Shown: positions 36,180 to 48,380 of the stretch, in pieces
Layout: the number at the start of each line of letters is the position of its first letter
Numbering within the stretch: position 1 is the first letter of the stretch
Assembly: GCA_002189035.1 (NCBI GenBank)
Contig: NEEC01000011.1
Span: 1,240,001 to 1,304,000, forward strand
Direction: 5' to 3'
DNA from: Utricularia gibba
Lineage: Eukaryota > Streptophyta > Magnoliopsida > Lamiales > Lentibulariaceae
Length of the DNA: 64,000 bases
Translations under genes and position numbers: made by a program
The notes under the pieces: model-generated
The model's input: only the letters and a program-made list of their open reading frames with translations
Databases searched by the model: none
What the model was told of the DNA's origin: nothing

Positions 36180-38697
36180 TCATCTGACTACGTTCTATGC
36201 AACTTGTTTTGTGTAGCATATTCCGTCCTCCCTATTTCATGACCTGGACTTTGGTTTTATAAATATTTGCTTTGTTTGAAGCCCTTTCATTTGTCAAATG
36301 TGATACAGAATGGTAACATCTTCGGGATGCTTATAGAGGAGAATGGAAGTGGAAAGAGCAGTTCTAAGGCTACGTTTGCAAAGTAATTTATGTAAAAGAG
36401 AAAGGTGTTTTTAATTTCAAAAATAGATAGTACAATAGGATGAAAATTTGTTACATATGAAATGGCGAGTTTTATATATTAATATTAAATTATAAACTTG
36501 TGTTTTTATAATGTATATTAATATAATTACATTAATATTAAATGAACATAGATAAAAAATAATAATAATAATTTAATGATAAAAGTAAAATAATATAATT
36601 GAGGAGATTAATAAATGATAAAATTGATAGTTTATATTTGGAAAACATAAGTTGTTTTAAAAAATAAAATTTAACTTATTTTTCATAATTTTTTGCATCA
36701 CTTTATATTTCATTTGTCAAGATTTCTCTATATTTTTTATGGTCTTTACATATTCTGTACCAATTTAATTTTTGACGTAAATATGCATTTTGTGATATTT
36801 AGGATAATTTCACTCAATTTAGAGAGATATCATGGTCTAATTTTGGGCCTAAAAGATGCACAATTTTCAGTACAAGAGTAGGCTTAACTTGCATGGAAAA
36901 GCGAAGAATTGATGTACAAAAAATATGTTCTTTAACTTTTAAATTGAACTTTCATTTTTTTCATGCAAAATTTTCCTCTCCAATATGCTTTTGATTACTA
37001 CTGAAGTTTGAGATTACGTTTTATGTACGATATATGATGATATTTATTTTAATTGAGATTTCCAGTTAAGATAAGATTTGATTTAAGTAGGATTTTTTTA
37101 TATCGATCCATGAGATTGTAGGATGTATCTTTGGTCAAAAAGGCATCATTAACATTATAAGATTTATAACCCTATGACCCCAATTATCGTGATATGCATT
37201 TGGAAGGTTAAATTTTTTGATCAACTTATTGTAAAATACAACTTTTTTTTGTCCTAACAAAGCAAATTATATAAGATGTCAATAAGTTTTTCCCGTGAAT
37301 AACCGTAAATGTGCTGAATGTGAGAGGGAATGAGAAGAAAATATTTATATGTAATTATATGTACAATAGTATAATTTTATAACAAAAATAAAGATAATAA
37401 TAGTCTCAAAATAATGATAATTCTATATTTCAAAAGTTCTTAGTATATCCAAGCACCATAAAACCAATATTTGAAATAAAAATTTAAAATATTACACCAT
37501 TTTTCACATCATGTACCAATTATGGTATTTAATTTATCAATTAACTAAATACTTGCATATACTAGGTATCAAAAATACTCTAAAAACCTGTGGAAGAATT
37601 CAAAATTGAACTCATGCATCAAGAGAGAAATATTCAATCAAATATCATTTTCAAAATATATTTGGTCTAACCTGTTTAAGAATATATGAAAAAAATATAA
37701 GTTATCATGAGAAACAAAATAATTTTAATAACATAATTAATTATATAATCTTATTAAAATAGAGATGATGTTATAATGATCATCGAACGTTATTATTATA
37801 GAATAATACCATTAGAACGTATATAAGTGAGTTAGTTTTTAAGGTTTATCCACATACAAGCTTAAGTTTCTATATTGATGTAACATAGATATAAAAATCA
37901 TTATTTTCCAGTATTTTACACCAATCTCTATCATTTTATCGTTTATATTTATTTTGTTTTAACAATATTTGAAATAAATAATTTCTTCTAAAGATGATCT
38001 TTTTTATTATTTTGAAAGTTTCTATTTAATTGCAAAATAACCACTACTTCTAATCTACGTACACGTATCCCTAAAATACTCCATGTATGCGATATTAAAT
38101 ACGCAATATAATACATATTTGACTAGCTTGTATCTTTGCTCAATTGGCTCTAGATTTTGATACAAGTAAAAGAATTTTGATTTTAAATCCCCATCGACCA
38201 AAAAAACTATAATCATTTTTTGAAGTACAAAATTTATTCAAAATTTTATTAAAAATTTTAAAAATAATTAATTAAATTAGCTCTTTTAAAAAAATTTGAT
38301 ATTGCTTGGAGGAAAATCATTTCTATTTTACCATCTCTTATTACCTAAGGTTTTCTGCTTCTCTTTTTTCACCCCTCCTTGTTTGTAAGATTTGGACGAG
38401 TTATAATTTAGGTAAGTTTTTTTTTTATTTTGATCACTTTTTTATAAATTTGTAATATAATAATACATAGAATTTATTTTTTCTATTCTCTATCACCTCT
38501 TATTTGTTAGAGTTTCCATACCTCTTCATCGTTTCTTGTTCGGATGATTGGAATGATTTATAATTTAAGTATGTTTCTCTTAGCATGATCAGTGTTTTAG
38601 AGTTATGTTTTTTTTTTCATTATTCCATTTAATTTTTTTCTATTCAGAGATGAATAATTAATCTTATGAGAATTTTGAAGAAGAACTTAATAGTGAT
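36180..38697. other. AT-rich intergenic region after SmF
   Basis: The first 100-200 bases are the probable SmF 3' UTR. The rest is AT-rich and holds no supportable protein gene. Confidence 0.5.
38140..38205 (+). repeat. Possible decayed tRNA-derived SINE head
   Basis: TTTGCTCAATTGGCTCTAG resembles a pol III A box, and about 40 bases on GATTTTAAATCCCCATCGA resembles a B box (GGTTCGAATCCC). The spacing suits a tRNA-like promoter. The match is weak and the tail cannot be recognised. Confidence 0.3.
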
Positions 38698-40080
38698 TGA
38701 TAACACACGAATTTTTCTATTATTAGAGTAAAAAAATTATGTTTTTGAATCATGTTTTAAGTGTTTATCTTATAGTTTTTAGTATTTTTACCAAATTTTA
38801 GGATATAATGTGATTTTATGTGTTAATGTGCTAAATCCTTTGATTTAACCCATCCCATGTTATTAACATTTTGTCTAATCCAGCAGCAAAGTTCTAAAAT
38901 CAGGGAGGAGATATGAATTTCATACATGTAGAGATTTGAAAGAATGGGCAGCATTAAAAGAGGAGACATAATGTACTGTTCAGCCGTACACGGTTTGCAG
39001 GTTCAGGCCAGGAACAATACAGATGTTAGGAACATTAGACTGATTTTGAAAAATGGAAAAAATATATGAAGATATTTTTGGAGGAGGGATAAGGAAGAGA
39101 TCGCAGGCAGACCCGACGAGCAGGCTTCTCCCCCAACACGACGAGTACTGAACCAGGAGAGGATAAGAAGAACTTCATCCTCAAGAACAGCATAAGAGCC
39201 CAGTCCAGCGCTAATGTTCCGTCCGAGGAATAGTAGCAAACGGAAACCAGAACTCTTACTGCTTTATTTTCGTTTGTTGATGTTTTTCAGTTTCTACAAC
39301 CAACTCTTTCACGATGTTCTTGACATTATCGTTGCTTTATGTTAACTTTATCATGTTTTACCTTCAAAGCATGAGTAGCTAAAGCCTTAGGATATCTTAA
39401 GGTGAAGTATGGTGGTGTGTGCTTAGGATTAATAATGAAGTTTATGTTTGTTCCTTAGCTCTTATTTCTATCAAACCATGGGTAGACCTAATGAGGGGGA
39501 TAAGTAACTTCACAACTTAGATGCTTGATTTATAGATAGACTAAAAAATCAAGGAGGGGGCAGTAAGTGTTAGTTCGGGTAGAACCAGTAGAATCGGGTA
39601 GACCTAGTTCTATATGCTTTGCATACGAGTAAACCTAATTGCAATGTTGGTTATGATATTTGGGACTAGTTTAGCCGAAAATATGATGAATGACCTGGAT
39701 AGACTTAGGTTATTTGAAGTTGTGAGTGTAGGAACATGATAAATTAAATTAGGCATCTTAGTATAGCACAACCTGCAGATCCTTAAGGCATCTTCGTGTT
39801 ATTCTAAGTTAGAACCAGTACTTATTATCTTTTGCATTGAAACCTGATTCCGTTTACTGAACTTTCTTGCCACTGCTAGTCCAAGCTTAGACTAAGATCT
39901 ATTGTTATTCCGAATCATGCATTTACTAAAACACTTAGCAAGCACAAGCTCTTTGTGATCGACCCCGATATCCACTATACAAGTTTTCCAAATTTGTATT
40001 TTGTGTAGATTAGGGATTATAAATTTATTTGATAACGAAATTTCTATTTTTGCAACGATATTAGAAATTTTCGTTTATCA
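38698..40080 (+). mobile_element. Solo LTR (copy B), 1383 bp, GTGAT target duplication
   Basis: It begins TGATAACACACGAATTTTTC and ends GAAATTTTCGTTTATCA. The five bases GTGAT occur directly before (38693-38697) and after (40081-40085). The body is clearly the same family as 22923-24318. No internal retrotransposon domains are next to it, so it is a solo LTR. Confidence 0.92.
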
Positions 40081-40302
40081 GTGATGATGAGATAGAAATG
40101 TATTCTTTTTGAAATTACACTTAAAAATCATTGAAGGATTAAAAATACTATCAATGTTTCATTCGTTACAATTTTTGTAAGAAAAACTTCTAAGAGATCA
40201 TACTCAAGAATTAGAGCACATCTATGTTACTTGAAAGTATATTATATTTTATTAATCATATTTTTAGATATAATGGACTCGGTAAATTGTATTTCTCCCA
40301 AT

Positions 40303-41488
40303 TAGAGGTGGGTTCGGTTCGAACCGGAACCGTGGTCCGAACTTGGTTCGTCATAATTGAAACCGTGGAACTGACGGTTCCGACTCGTGTGTGAATCGTA
40401 TTGTTTGCTCTTCCGAACCGTGAACCGTACAGTTCAAATTAAAAAATTATAAAAATTATAAAAAATGTATATTATTTTTTACACTTTTCTAAGACACTCA
40501 TACGACGAAAGTGGGTGCCTTAAAAATCTTCTCAAACAGCTCTTTTCAGACACACTCACAACAGATGTGGGTGCTTGGAAAATGGTCTCAGGCACCCTCA
40601 TGACACACTCTCTTAAACTGTCTTAAATACTTCTACACCCATATAAGAAAAGTGAGTGCCTGGAAATGGTCTTACCCATTTTTTCCAGACATCCACATAA
40701 TGCATTGTTTTGTAGGTTCCGTCCAACTCTTTTTCTAGACACTCTCTCGAGGCACCCACATGAGGGAAGTGGGTGCCTTAAAATGGTCTTATCCACTCTT
40801 CTAAGACACCCACACAAGACATTGTTTTGTAGATACCGTCTAACTCTCTTTCCAGACAATCATACGAGTTAATGTGGATGTCTGGAAAATAGTCTAAGCG
40901 ATAGATGAATATTTTTTATTTATTGAAATTTTATTTCAATGTTTAACATGTGATTTAATTTTTTTGTAATATTTAAGATATATTAAATAATTTCATTTTG
41001 AAATATATATTCAAATGTAATATTTTAATCATTTATTTTATTTATTTAAGTCACAAATTATATTGATTTTAATTATACTTTATTGAATTATTTTATCAAT
41101 TCATTTAAATTAAGTTATTTTATAAATTAATATAATATATTTAGTTAAATACAAAAATTAATATTGTTAAATATATTGTTTGATAATATTAAAATAAAAA
41201 AATTAATAATTATTAAAAATTTTAATTCCACACATCCACAATGATTTATATGATTTATATATTGTTAAACACCTACAAACAGTAATCGCGGTTCCGGTTA
41301 CGGTTCGGTTCGCAAATTTCAGTTCCGGTTTTGAACCGAAACTGTCCGTACAGTTTCGATTTCGGTTTGGTTCAAGCTTTTGGGATACGATTCCGAACCG
41401 AAACCAGAACTGTTGGCCACGACGAACCGCGGTTTTGGAACCGTTCGGTTCCGAACCGAAACTGTACGGTTCGGCACACCCACGTGTA
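40303..41488. mobile_element. Non-autonomous hAT-type element (MITE-like), 1186 bp
   Basis: The left end begins TAGAGGTGGGTTCGGTTCG, and the reverse complement of the right end begins TACACGTGGGTGTGCCGAAC, an imperfect inverted repeat of hAT style. CTCCCAAT (40295-40302) precedes it and CTCCCCAAT (41489-41497) follows, an 8-bp target duplication with one added C. Both subterminal regions are dense in GAACCG and CGGTTC motifs. The centre has degenerate repeats of about 120 bp rich in GTGGGTGCC. No transposase is encoded. Confidence 0.78.
40495..40905. repeat. Degenerate ~120-bp tandem repeats with a 10-bp hairpin inside the hAT-type element
   Basis: The motifs AGACACCCACA, ATTGTTTTGTAG, CCGTCYAACTCT and GTGGGTGCCTTAAAATGGTC recur in order; the two clearest units start near 40684 and 40803. 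AGGCACCCAC (40750-40759) and GTGGGTGCCT (40769-40778) form a perfect 10-bp stem with a 9-base loop. Confidence 0.65.
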
Positions 41489-42365
41489 CTCCCCAATGAG
41501 GGATTCATCCCAAGTGCTACTTCCATCGCACCATTCAAAAAAAAAGTTGCTACCTCCAGCCTGTTGTTAGGGCATTAGAGTTTGAATGTTCGACCACTTG
41601 CGTTAAAATAGTCCTGGACGGTAAGAAAGAAATCAAGGAATTAATATATCAGTGACTACTAAATGGGAAAAACAGTTGCAGAGTTTCCAGGTTAAGGATC
41701 GGTGTGGGATTTCAAATGGCGTGTGAAATAATCATTCTTATGAAGAAAGTTGACAACTTAGATTTGGTGGATGTCGTTTGGTTGTGAAGTTGCTCACCTT
41801 ATGAATCATTGATCACCAAAAAATGAAAAACATGTTCTATTGAATCATGCTATCCATCCATATTTGAAAGAAGGATGGAATTTGAGGCTTAATTTCAATA
41901 TTTCTATAAGTCATCATCATCCCCATGTAGGACCAAGCCATAAATGACACGAGCGTTAGTTATTGTTACTAGACCTTGTATAAAAGTAGCCATTCCCCAT
42001 TTCTCTCTCACACACAACGTGCACAAAATTATAGCATGGATATTTTTTTCACACATTGTTTTGACAGAAGTTATTTTCCAAAATCACTCAGAAATGATTG
42101 TCACTCCATTAACTCTATGGTCGTAGAAGCAAGACTATATGGTCGTAGAAGCAAGACTATATATGAACTGTGAATTAGCCAAGCGCTGAATGTTACAGCC
42201 TTTCCACCATACCCCATTAAGAGTTCCATATTTAGTATTGCATTCTGTCCTTTGATCCATGAGGTTCTACGCATCTTATGCAAGCAGAAAGTGTTGTGTT
42301 ACTTCACATAGTTGTGTAAGATCTAGGAACCATTCGTAAATGAATTGAGTTGCCAGCAAATGATC
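41489..42365. other. Intergenic region downstream of the PPR gene
   Basis: No supportable gene. It should hold the 3' UTR of the minus-strand PPR gene at its right end and contains one 22-bp tandem duplication. Confidence 0.5.
42119..42162. repeat. Perfect 22-bp tandem duplication
   Basis: A unit beginning GGTCGTAGAAGCAAG and ending ACTATAT occurs twice head to tail with no mismatch, so it is recent. Confidence 0.9.
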
Positions 42366-44654
42366 CTAATTATTGACTGTGATTCCAACAGAACCTTGCA
42401 TCTTAAAGCCCTGCACAAACTTGTGCAATTTTTCGTTCTCACCAACTGCACAAAGCCACTCTGCAAGTAGTTCCATGGTTATACAATCAGGATTACAGTC
42501 CTCTTCTCTCATTTGATCCATGAATTCAAATGCCTTCTCGTACCAATTACCTTGCTGCAGCCCTTTGAACAGAGCGTTGTACGTAACAACATTTGGCTTT
42601 ATTCCTCTCTCCTTCATATCTTCCATCAGAGAAATAGCAGCTTTCATATCATCATTCTTGCAATGAGCTTGAATCAACGTGTTGTATATTGCTGTGTTTG
42701 GAGGACACTTCGAAGATGAACACATTTCTGTGAATATCTTCATGGCTGATTCAAGATTGCCGTTTGTGCAGTATGCTTGAATTAATGCCCCAAATGTCAC
42801 AACACTAGGTGTTAAGCCGTTCTCACTCATTTTCCTCATTAGCCCAAGAGCGTTTTTGAAATCACCTTTTGCACAGCAATAAGAAAGCAATGTGTTGTAT
42901 GTAACCTGATCTGGGTTAACTCCAGCTTGCTCCATGTCTTTCACCGTCTCCCAAGCTTTATCAATTTTGTTCTTCCTGCAAAATCCACTGACTAGAATAT
43001 TGTATATCACAATGTCCAAACTGAATCCACCTTCTTTTAATTTTGCCGCCATGGACGAGGCGTCATCCATTCTTCCAGTCTTGCAGAGGCCAGAGATTAA
43101 GCTATAATACACAATGGCATCTGGAGAGCAACCTTCTTCGTGCATCTCATCAAACAAATTCAGCGCTTTGTCGATATTGTTTACGTTGCAGAAAGCTGTA
43201 ATCAGGACAGAATAAGTAACAGCATTTCCCTTGAACCCCTTCTCTTTCACAGAACTCAAAAACGCCATTGCAGCACCAACTTTGCCAAGCTTACACATTC
43301 CATCAAGCAAGGTGTTGACAGTAATTGCATTCTGCTCCACGCCTTCTTCTCTCATCTGCTCAAATAGGTCATACCCCTTTTGAAGCTCACCTACTTTGCA
43401 AAATCCATCAATCAAGCAATTGTAGGTAACTGTATTTGGCTTGCACTTGCTCTCGTATCTCATCCTCTCCATTAACTTCAGACCCTCCTCTGCCCTACCC
43501 ACTTTACATAAACCATCAATCAGCGTGTTGAAAATAACAATATCTGGCTCGATCTTCATATCTTGGTTTCCTCTTCTCACCTTATCAATCAACTCTAATG
43601 CTTCATCCACCCTTTGGAACTTGCACAAATGATTAACCATGATCCCGTAAGTCACAACACTGGATTTAATCCCATTCTCCTGCATTGCCTTCATGAGAAG
43701 GTTCATTCTCCTAAAATCGTTTCTCCGCCCTAATGCTGTTAATAAAACATTGCATGAGACAACCTCTATATCTGAACCTGATTTCATAGCCATGTGGAGA
43801 AAATTCCACGCCTTTTCATACTCTGAATTCCTACAAAACCTGGTAACAATTTGGGTCAACAAGATGCCATCTGGAGAGACACTGCATTCGTTGAAACGTA
43901 AAAGAAGAGTGTAGAGTTCCTCATCGATAACACTCCTACCACGGTGGTTCCTCTTCAAGACGGAGGAAAAAACAATACCTACAGTATTGCGATTAGGAGG
44001 GTAACAAGAAGGCCTCTGGAGCATTTCATCGAGCAGCTTGAGTGCATCATCGACACGGCCCCATTCCAACAACCCCAAAAGAACCACATTCAACACATCC
44101 GTAGTTTTCTCTCCATCATCAATTTCATCGAATACCCTCATCATTTCGTTCAGCATGTTTGCCCTCCCAAAGCATTTGATTAGGAGCGCAGCCGAATCCA
44201 CAGAAAATGAAACTTGTTTCCCCTTTGCCCATAGAAAAAGCTCGTACAACTTACCAGGAGAGTCTCGATACTCCTGCATGGCGATTCCGAGAATACAATG
44301 AAATGCAAGAGGAATCGCACTGGAAAGCTTGGAGTTAACTTTGAGACAATCCAAAAACTGGATCGCATTTCTAAAGCTCTGCAACTGGCGAGTTACACTA
44401 ATCACATCCGATAGAGAAAGAGAAGAAAGAATATTGTTAACTTTGGGGTCTGAGTGCCAGGAACTAGGATCCACGGACTGGAGAAGGGTAAGTGCATGAG
44501 AAACAACATAAGATGGTCCCCTCGGCTCTCCGTCCGACGGGAAGCGGTGGGCGACGGCAGACAGCCTTCGACCCCATGATTTTGCAGTGACGGAGTTCCA
44601 TTGTCTCAGATCCCTTGGGCAAAACCTCATCTTCGGCACCCGCTTCGTCAACAA
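42366..44654 (-). CDS. P-class pentatricopeptide repeat protein, At3g61520-like, probably mitochondrial
   Basis: RNA-binding organelle protein that probably helps the stability, processing or translation of specific organelle transcripts. Single exon, 762 residues, intact. Residues 1-45 are rich in Arg, Ser and Lys, as in a mitochondrial targeting peptide. From about residue 180 there are about 16 PPR motifs of 35-37 residues, for example VTYNCLIDGFCKVGELQKGY, IVIFNTLIDGLCKVGRAEEG and VTYNTLLSYCCAKGDFKNAL. Motif ends carry N, D or S at the position that helps set RNA base choice. There is no E or DYW tail, so it is P class and not a C-to-U editing factor. Start at 44654 is the first Met; a second Met nine codons on is possible. 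Length and order of repeats recall Arabidopsis At3g61520; that orthology is from memory. A copia LTR in the same orientation lies about 320 bp upstream. Confidence 0.93.
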   Translation of the reverse strand: MLTKRVPKMRFCPRDLRQWNSVTAKSWGRRLSAVAHRFPSDGEPRGPSYVVSHALTLLQSVDPSSWHSDPKVNNILSSLSLSDVISVTRQLQSFRNAIQFLDCLKVNSKLSSAIPLAFHCILGIAMQEYRDSPGKLYELFLWAKGKQVSFSVDSAALLIKCFGRANMLNEMMRVFDEIDDGEKTTDVLNVVLLGLLEWGRVDDALKLLDEMLQRPSCYPPNRNTVGIVFSSVLKRNHRGRSVIDEELYTLLLRFNECSVSPDGILLTQIVTRFCRNSEYEKAWNFLHMAMKSGSDIEVVSCNVLLTALGRRNDFRRMNLLMKAMQENGIKSSVVTYGIMVNHLCKFQRVDEALELIDKVRRGNQDMKIEPDIVIFNTLIDGLCKVGRAEEGLKLMERMRYESKCKPNTVTYNCLIDGFCKVGELQKGYDLFEQMREEGVEQNAITVNTLLDGMCKLGKVGAAMAFLSSVKEKGFKGNAVTYSVLITAFCNVNNIDKALNLFDEMHEEGCSPDAIVYYSLISGLCKTGRMDDASSMAAKLKEGGFSLDIVIYNILVSGFCRKNKIDKAWETVKDMEQAGVNPDQVTYNTLLSYCCAKGDFKNALGLMRKMSENGLTPSVVTFGALIQAYCTNGNLESAMKIFTEMCSSSKCPPNTAIYNTLIQAHCKNDDMKAAISLMEDMKERGIKPNVVTYNALFKGLQQGNWYEKAFEFMDQMREEDCNPDCITMELLAEWLCAVGENEKLHKFVQGFKMQGSVGITVNN

Positions 44655-44975
44655 TCACAATTTATGCAATTGGTACACTCAACTTTATTTGTCGTAATTA
44701 TAACAAAAAAATACAAAAAATCGATTTTAGGTTGAACGGATATCTTCGATTATTTAATACAAAATGATTTATCTATTGATTATTTTGGAGAACGTGAATA
44801 TTAAATAAACCAAGAGACAATTTTTTTTCTTGACATGGAATAGAATTACCGAAGGAAACCACCAGGTGGAACTCACCTTTGAATTTCAGATTTCTAATTG
44901 TTTTGCAAAATCAAATAGCATATTGATCATGGTCGTAAAGAGAAAGGATGTAGCCTCCGTAACACTTATACAAAC
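44655..44975. other. Spacer between PPR start codon and copia LTR
   Basis: Short AT-rich leader or promoter sequence of the PPR gene. I see no other feature in it. Confidence 0.5.
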
Positions 44976-45203
44976 TGTTATGATCACTGTCGATTGTAAG
45001 TCTTTGGATTGAAAAATTCAGAATAATAATTTGTATTAAAGAAAGCACATTTGTCTCATCATTCAATGGTATTTATATACAAATGTCCGTTAAAAAATAA
45101 AAAAAGGAATGTGAGGGAAGTTGGAGTAGGAAGCGGTGGTAGCCATGTTGCCGCAATACTCGGTCTTGGTGGTTAGGAGCTTCACACGTGGTTTCTTTTA
45201 ACA
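44976..45203 (-). mobile_element. 3' LTR of a decayed Ty1/copia element (228 bp)
   Basis: Read on the minus strand it begins TGTTAAAAGAAACCACGTG, ends GATCATAACA and has TGTTA/TAACA inverted ends. It is preceded by a purine-rich GAGGAGGCG, which fits a polypurine tract, and then by the copia pol. A TATATAAATAC box lies at 45069-45079 (minus). The matching 5' LTR is missing. Confidence 0.7.
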
Positions 45204-45223
45204 CGCCTCCTCAATCGCACCTG

Positions 45224-46985
45224 TCATCGAAGGTTAAGATTGTAACAAATAGCTTCCATCAATGCCTTGAACAGTGCCTTTGTAAATATGTCAGCCAGCT
45301 GATCTTTAGTGGAAATGAAGCAAACTTCCAATGCTTTGCGTGTAACTTGCCCCCGAAAAAAATGAAAATCAATTTCAACATGCTTGGTGTGAGCATGGAA
45401 GATTGGATTGGCCGTGAGATAGGTTGCACCAAGATTATCACACCACAAGATTGGTGGTTTAGTTTGAAACACGTCAAGTTCCTTCAAAAGAGCTTGTATC
45501 CAAATGAGATCAGCAATAATGTTTACAATTACCTTGTACTCAGCTTCTGTGCTGGAGCGTGATACTGTCGGTTGCTTCGTTGATTTCCATGAGACTAAGT
45601 TCTTTCCAAGAAAGATTGCAAAGCCACTAGTGGATCGTCGATCATTTGGACAACCAATCCAATCTGCATCAGAGAACGCACTAAGTTCAGTGGTGATGTT
45701 GGTAAATGTAAGACCACGATGAAGGGTCCCCTTTATGTAGCAAAGTATACGTTTCACTGCTATCCAGTGTACATCTGTTGGGTGTTGGAGATATTGACAA
45801 ACTTTGTTGACTGAAAATGATATATCTAGCCTTATGATTGTTAAGTATTGCAAACTTCCAACAATACTCCAGTATTGAAATTCTACAGTACAAACTAGAG
45901 GTGTGCCTTGATATTTTGACAACTTTTCACTCGAGGATATAGAGGTTGAGGCTGGTTTGCATTTTTCCATGTTGGCATGTTTGAGCAAATTCGAGGCATA
46001 CTGTTGTTGAGACAATAAAAGGTTTCCTTGAGCTGAAGTAACCTGAATCCCCAAGAAATATTCAAGGGACCCCAAACCTTTTTTGGCAAATGAGGTGCGT
46101 AGGTTTGAGATAAGCTTTGTTGTGGTGTTGTCACATGAACTTACTATGATGATATCATCGACATATATGAGCATATGCATGACGAGTCCACCTTGCTAAA
46201 AAATATATAGAGATGTATCCGCCTGGAAGGGAATAAAGCCTAAAGGGAGAAGTTTGCTTGTCAAACAAGTGCCTGCTTTAGGCCATAGAGAGATTTGATC
46301 AACTTGTATATATAATTAGATGAAGCATGCAGATCTGTATAACCTGGGGGTTGGCGCATATATATGTCTTCTTTGAGAAGATCATGGAGAAAGGCATTCT
46401 GAATGTTGATTTGGCATAAGCTCCAGCCCTTAGAAATAACAAGAGAAAGTATGATTCTTATGGTGGTTGGCTTGACAACAGGGCTGTAGGTGTCAAAATA
46501 ATCAACTCCAAATCGTTGTTTGAATCCCTTTGCAACCAACCGGGCTTTGCATCTATCAATAGAGCCATTGGCCTTTCATTTGAGTTTAAAGACCCATTTG
46601 CTATCAATCAAGTTGATTCCTTGCTTTGGTGGAATAAGCATTCAGGTGTGGTTGCATAGGAGTACATAGTACTTGTCATCCATCGCTTGTTTCCACTCAG
46701 GTTAGGCCATGGCTTGAATATAATTAGTTGGTTAAACAATGGTGACCGTGAGAGCAATAGCCACATATCGAACAGTCCCATCTGTGAATTCTTTTGGCTT
46801 TGAAATATTATTTTGGAGCCGTGTGTGCATTGTACGTGTAGGTAATGCAACAGCAGGTTGTACAATGGTGTCTAATGCAATGGGTTCGACAGAGGAACCA
46901 GGAGATCCTGCAAAATCAATAGAACCAGAGACATGAAGTGGTGAGGGACAGATTTGTCTATTGTTAGCATAATCCTCATTCATTG
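45224..46985 (-). pseudogene. Ty1/copia pol relic: reverse transcriptase and RNase H
   Basis: The 3' half of a copia polyprotein. At 46261-46539 the first RT block reads [33 protein letters not shown] and [11 protein letters not shown]. At 45224-46180 the RT catalytic YVDDIII, the YFLGIQV motif, then the RNase H region [27 protein letters not shown] and HVEIDFHFFR are intact over 318 codons. Stops lie between the blocks (about 46180-46261), and the region beyond 46600 is only weakly recognisable linker. Gag, protease and integrase are absent, so the element is truncated at its 5' side at about 47,040-47,090. Confidence 0.88.
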
Positions 46986-47088
46986 CTAGGCTGTTGGAAG
47001 GTGAAATAAGAGTTGCTTCACTATATTGAATAGAAGAGGAGGGTAGTCATTGAAATAAGGGTTGGAGTCTTACAAGTCTAACTCAATT

Positions 47089-48380
47089 AGTGGGATAAAT
47101 CCTTTGATTTAGCCCACCCCATGTCTAACCCAATTTTGGAGTCTAGCAGCAACCCAAGAATCAAGTAAAAATCTGGATTTCGTGCAAGTCACCAGGCTGC
47201 AGGGGGGCAATGAGTACACTGTCACGGCGGCAGTCTGCAAGTCAGGGCCAAGAGCAGTAGAGTTGTCAGAGAATGTACTTGCCTTAAGCAGTGGGAGGCG
47301 AGAGAAAGATGAGGAGAGAGAGTCACAAAAAAAGGGGGGAGTTCAACCGAGAATTTTCAGAGAACATACACGAGGGGGTTTCTCCCCCAACCCAACTTGA
47401 ACACGAAGAAACTTAAGGAGAAGGAGGAAGAAAATGGATTTTTCTGGAGAAGAACCTCCAGCTTGAAGGAAGAAGATGAAGATCCAGTTCAGCGCTACTG
47501 TTCCGGCCCAGGAACAGTAGCAGATGGAAACCAGAACTCTCACTGCTTTCTTTTAGTTTTGTTGATGTTTTTAGTTTCTGCACCCAACTTCTGCACGATA
47601 TTCTTAACATTTTCGTTGTTTTATGTTAATGTCATCACTTTTTACCTTCAAAGCATGAGTAGCTAACCCTAGGAGTGCGTTAAGGTGAAGCATGGTGGTG
47701 TGGGTCTAGGAGTCTTAATAAAATTGACCATTGTTTCTTAGCTCTTGTTTCTATAAAACCATGAGTAGACCTAAGGAGGGGAACAATTAGCTTCGCAGCT
47801 TAGATGCTTGATTTAAAGGTAGACCAACAAATCAAGACGAGAGCAGTAGGTGTTAGTCCGGAGTAGAACCAGTAGAACTGGGTAGACCTAGTTCTATATG
47901 CTTTGCATGTGGGTAGACCTAATTGTAAGGCTGGTGATGATATGAAGGACTAACTTAGTCGAAAATATGATGAATGACGTGGGTAGACTTAAGTTATTTG
48001 AAGTTGTGAGTGTAGGAATATGGTAGATTAAATTAGGAATTTTGACACCACACCACCTGCAGATCCTTAAGGCACGTTAGTATTATTCTGAGTTAGAACC
48101 AGTACCTGTTACCTTAGCATTAAGACCTGATATTGTTTACTGATCTTGTTTACCGAACTTGTTTACCACTGTCGGTCCGAGCTTAGACTAAGACTTGCCA
48201 TTACTTTGAATTCTACATCTGTTGAAAATACATGACAAGCACAAGCTCCTTGTGATCGACCCCGAATTCCACTGTGCATTTTCAGTTTAATTTGTATTTT
48301 GTGAGGATTAGGGATTATAAATGTATTTGATACGGAAGTTTACTTTTATTGCAACGACATGCTAAAATTTCCGTTTATCA
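47089..48380 (+). mobile_element. 5'-truncated LTR (copy C) of the same family as copies A and B
   Basis: Similarity to copies A and B begins at about GTGGGATAAATCCTTTGATTTA and runs to AAAATTTCCGTTTATCA at 48380. The first 130 or so bases, with the TGATAACACAC start, are gone. No five-base duplication can be matched (AATGA follows the right end). Its right edge interrupts the C-terminus of a Harbinger transposase relic, and its left edge abuts the truncated copia relic. Confidence 0.82.
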
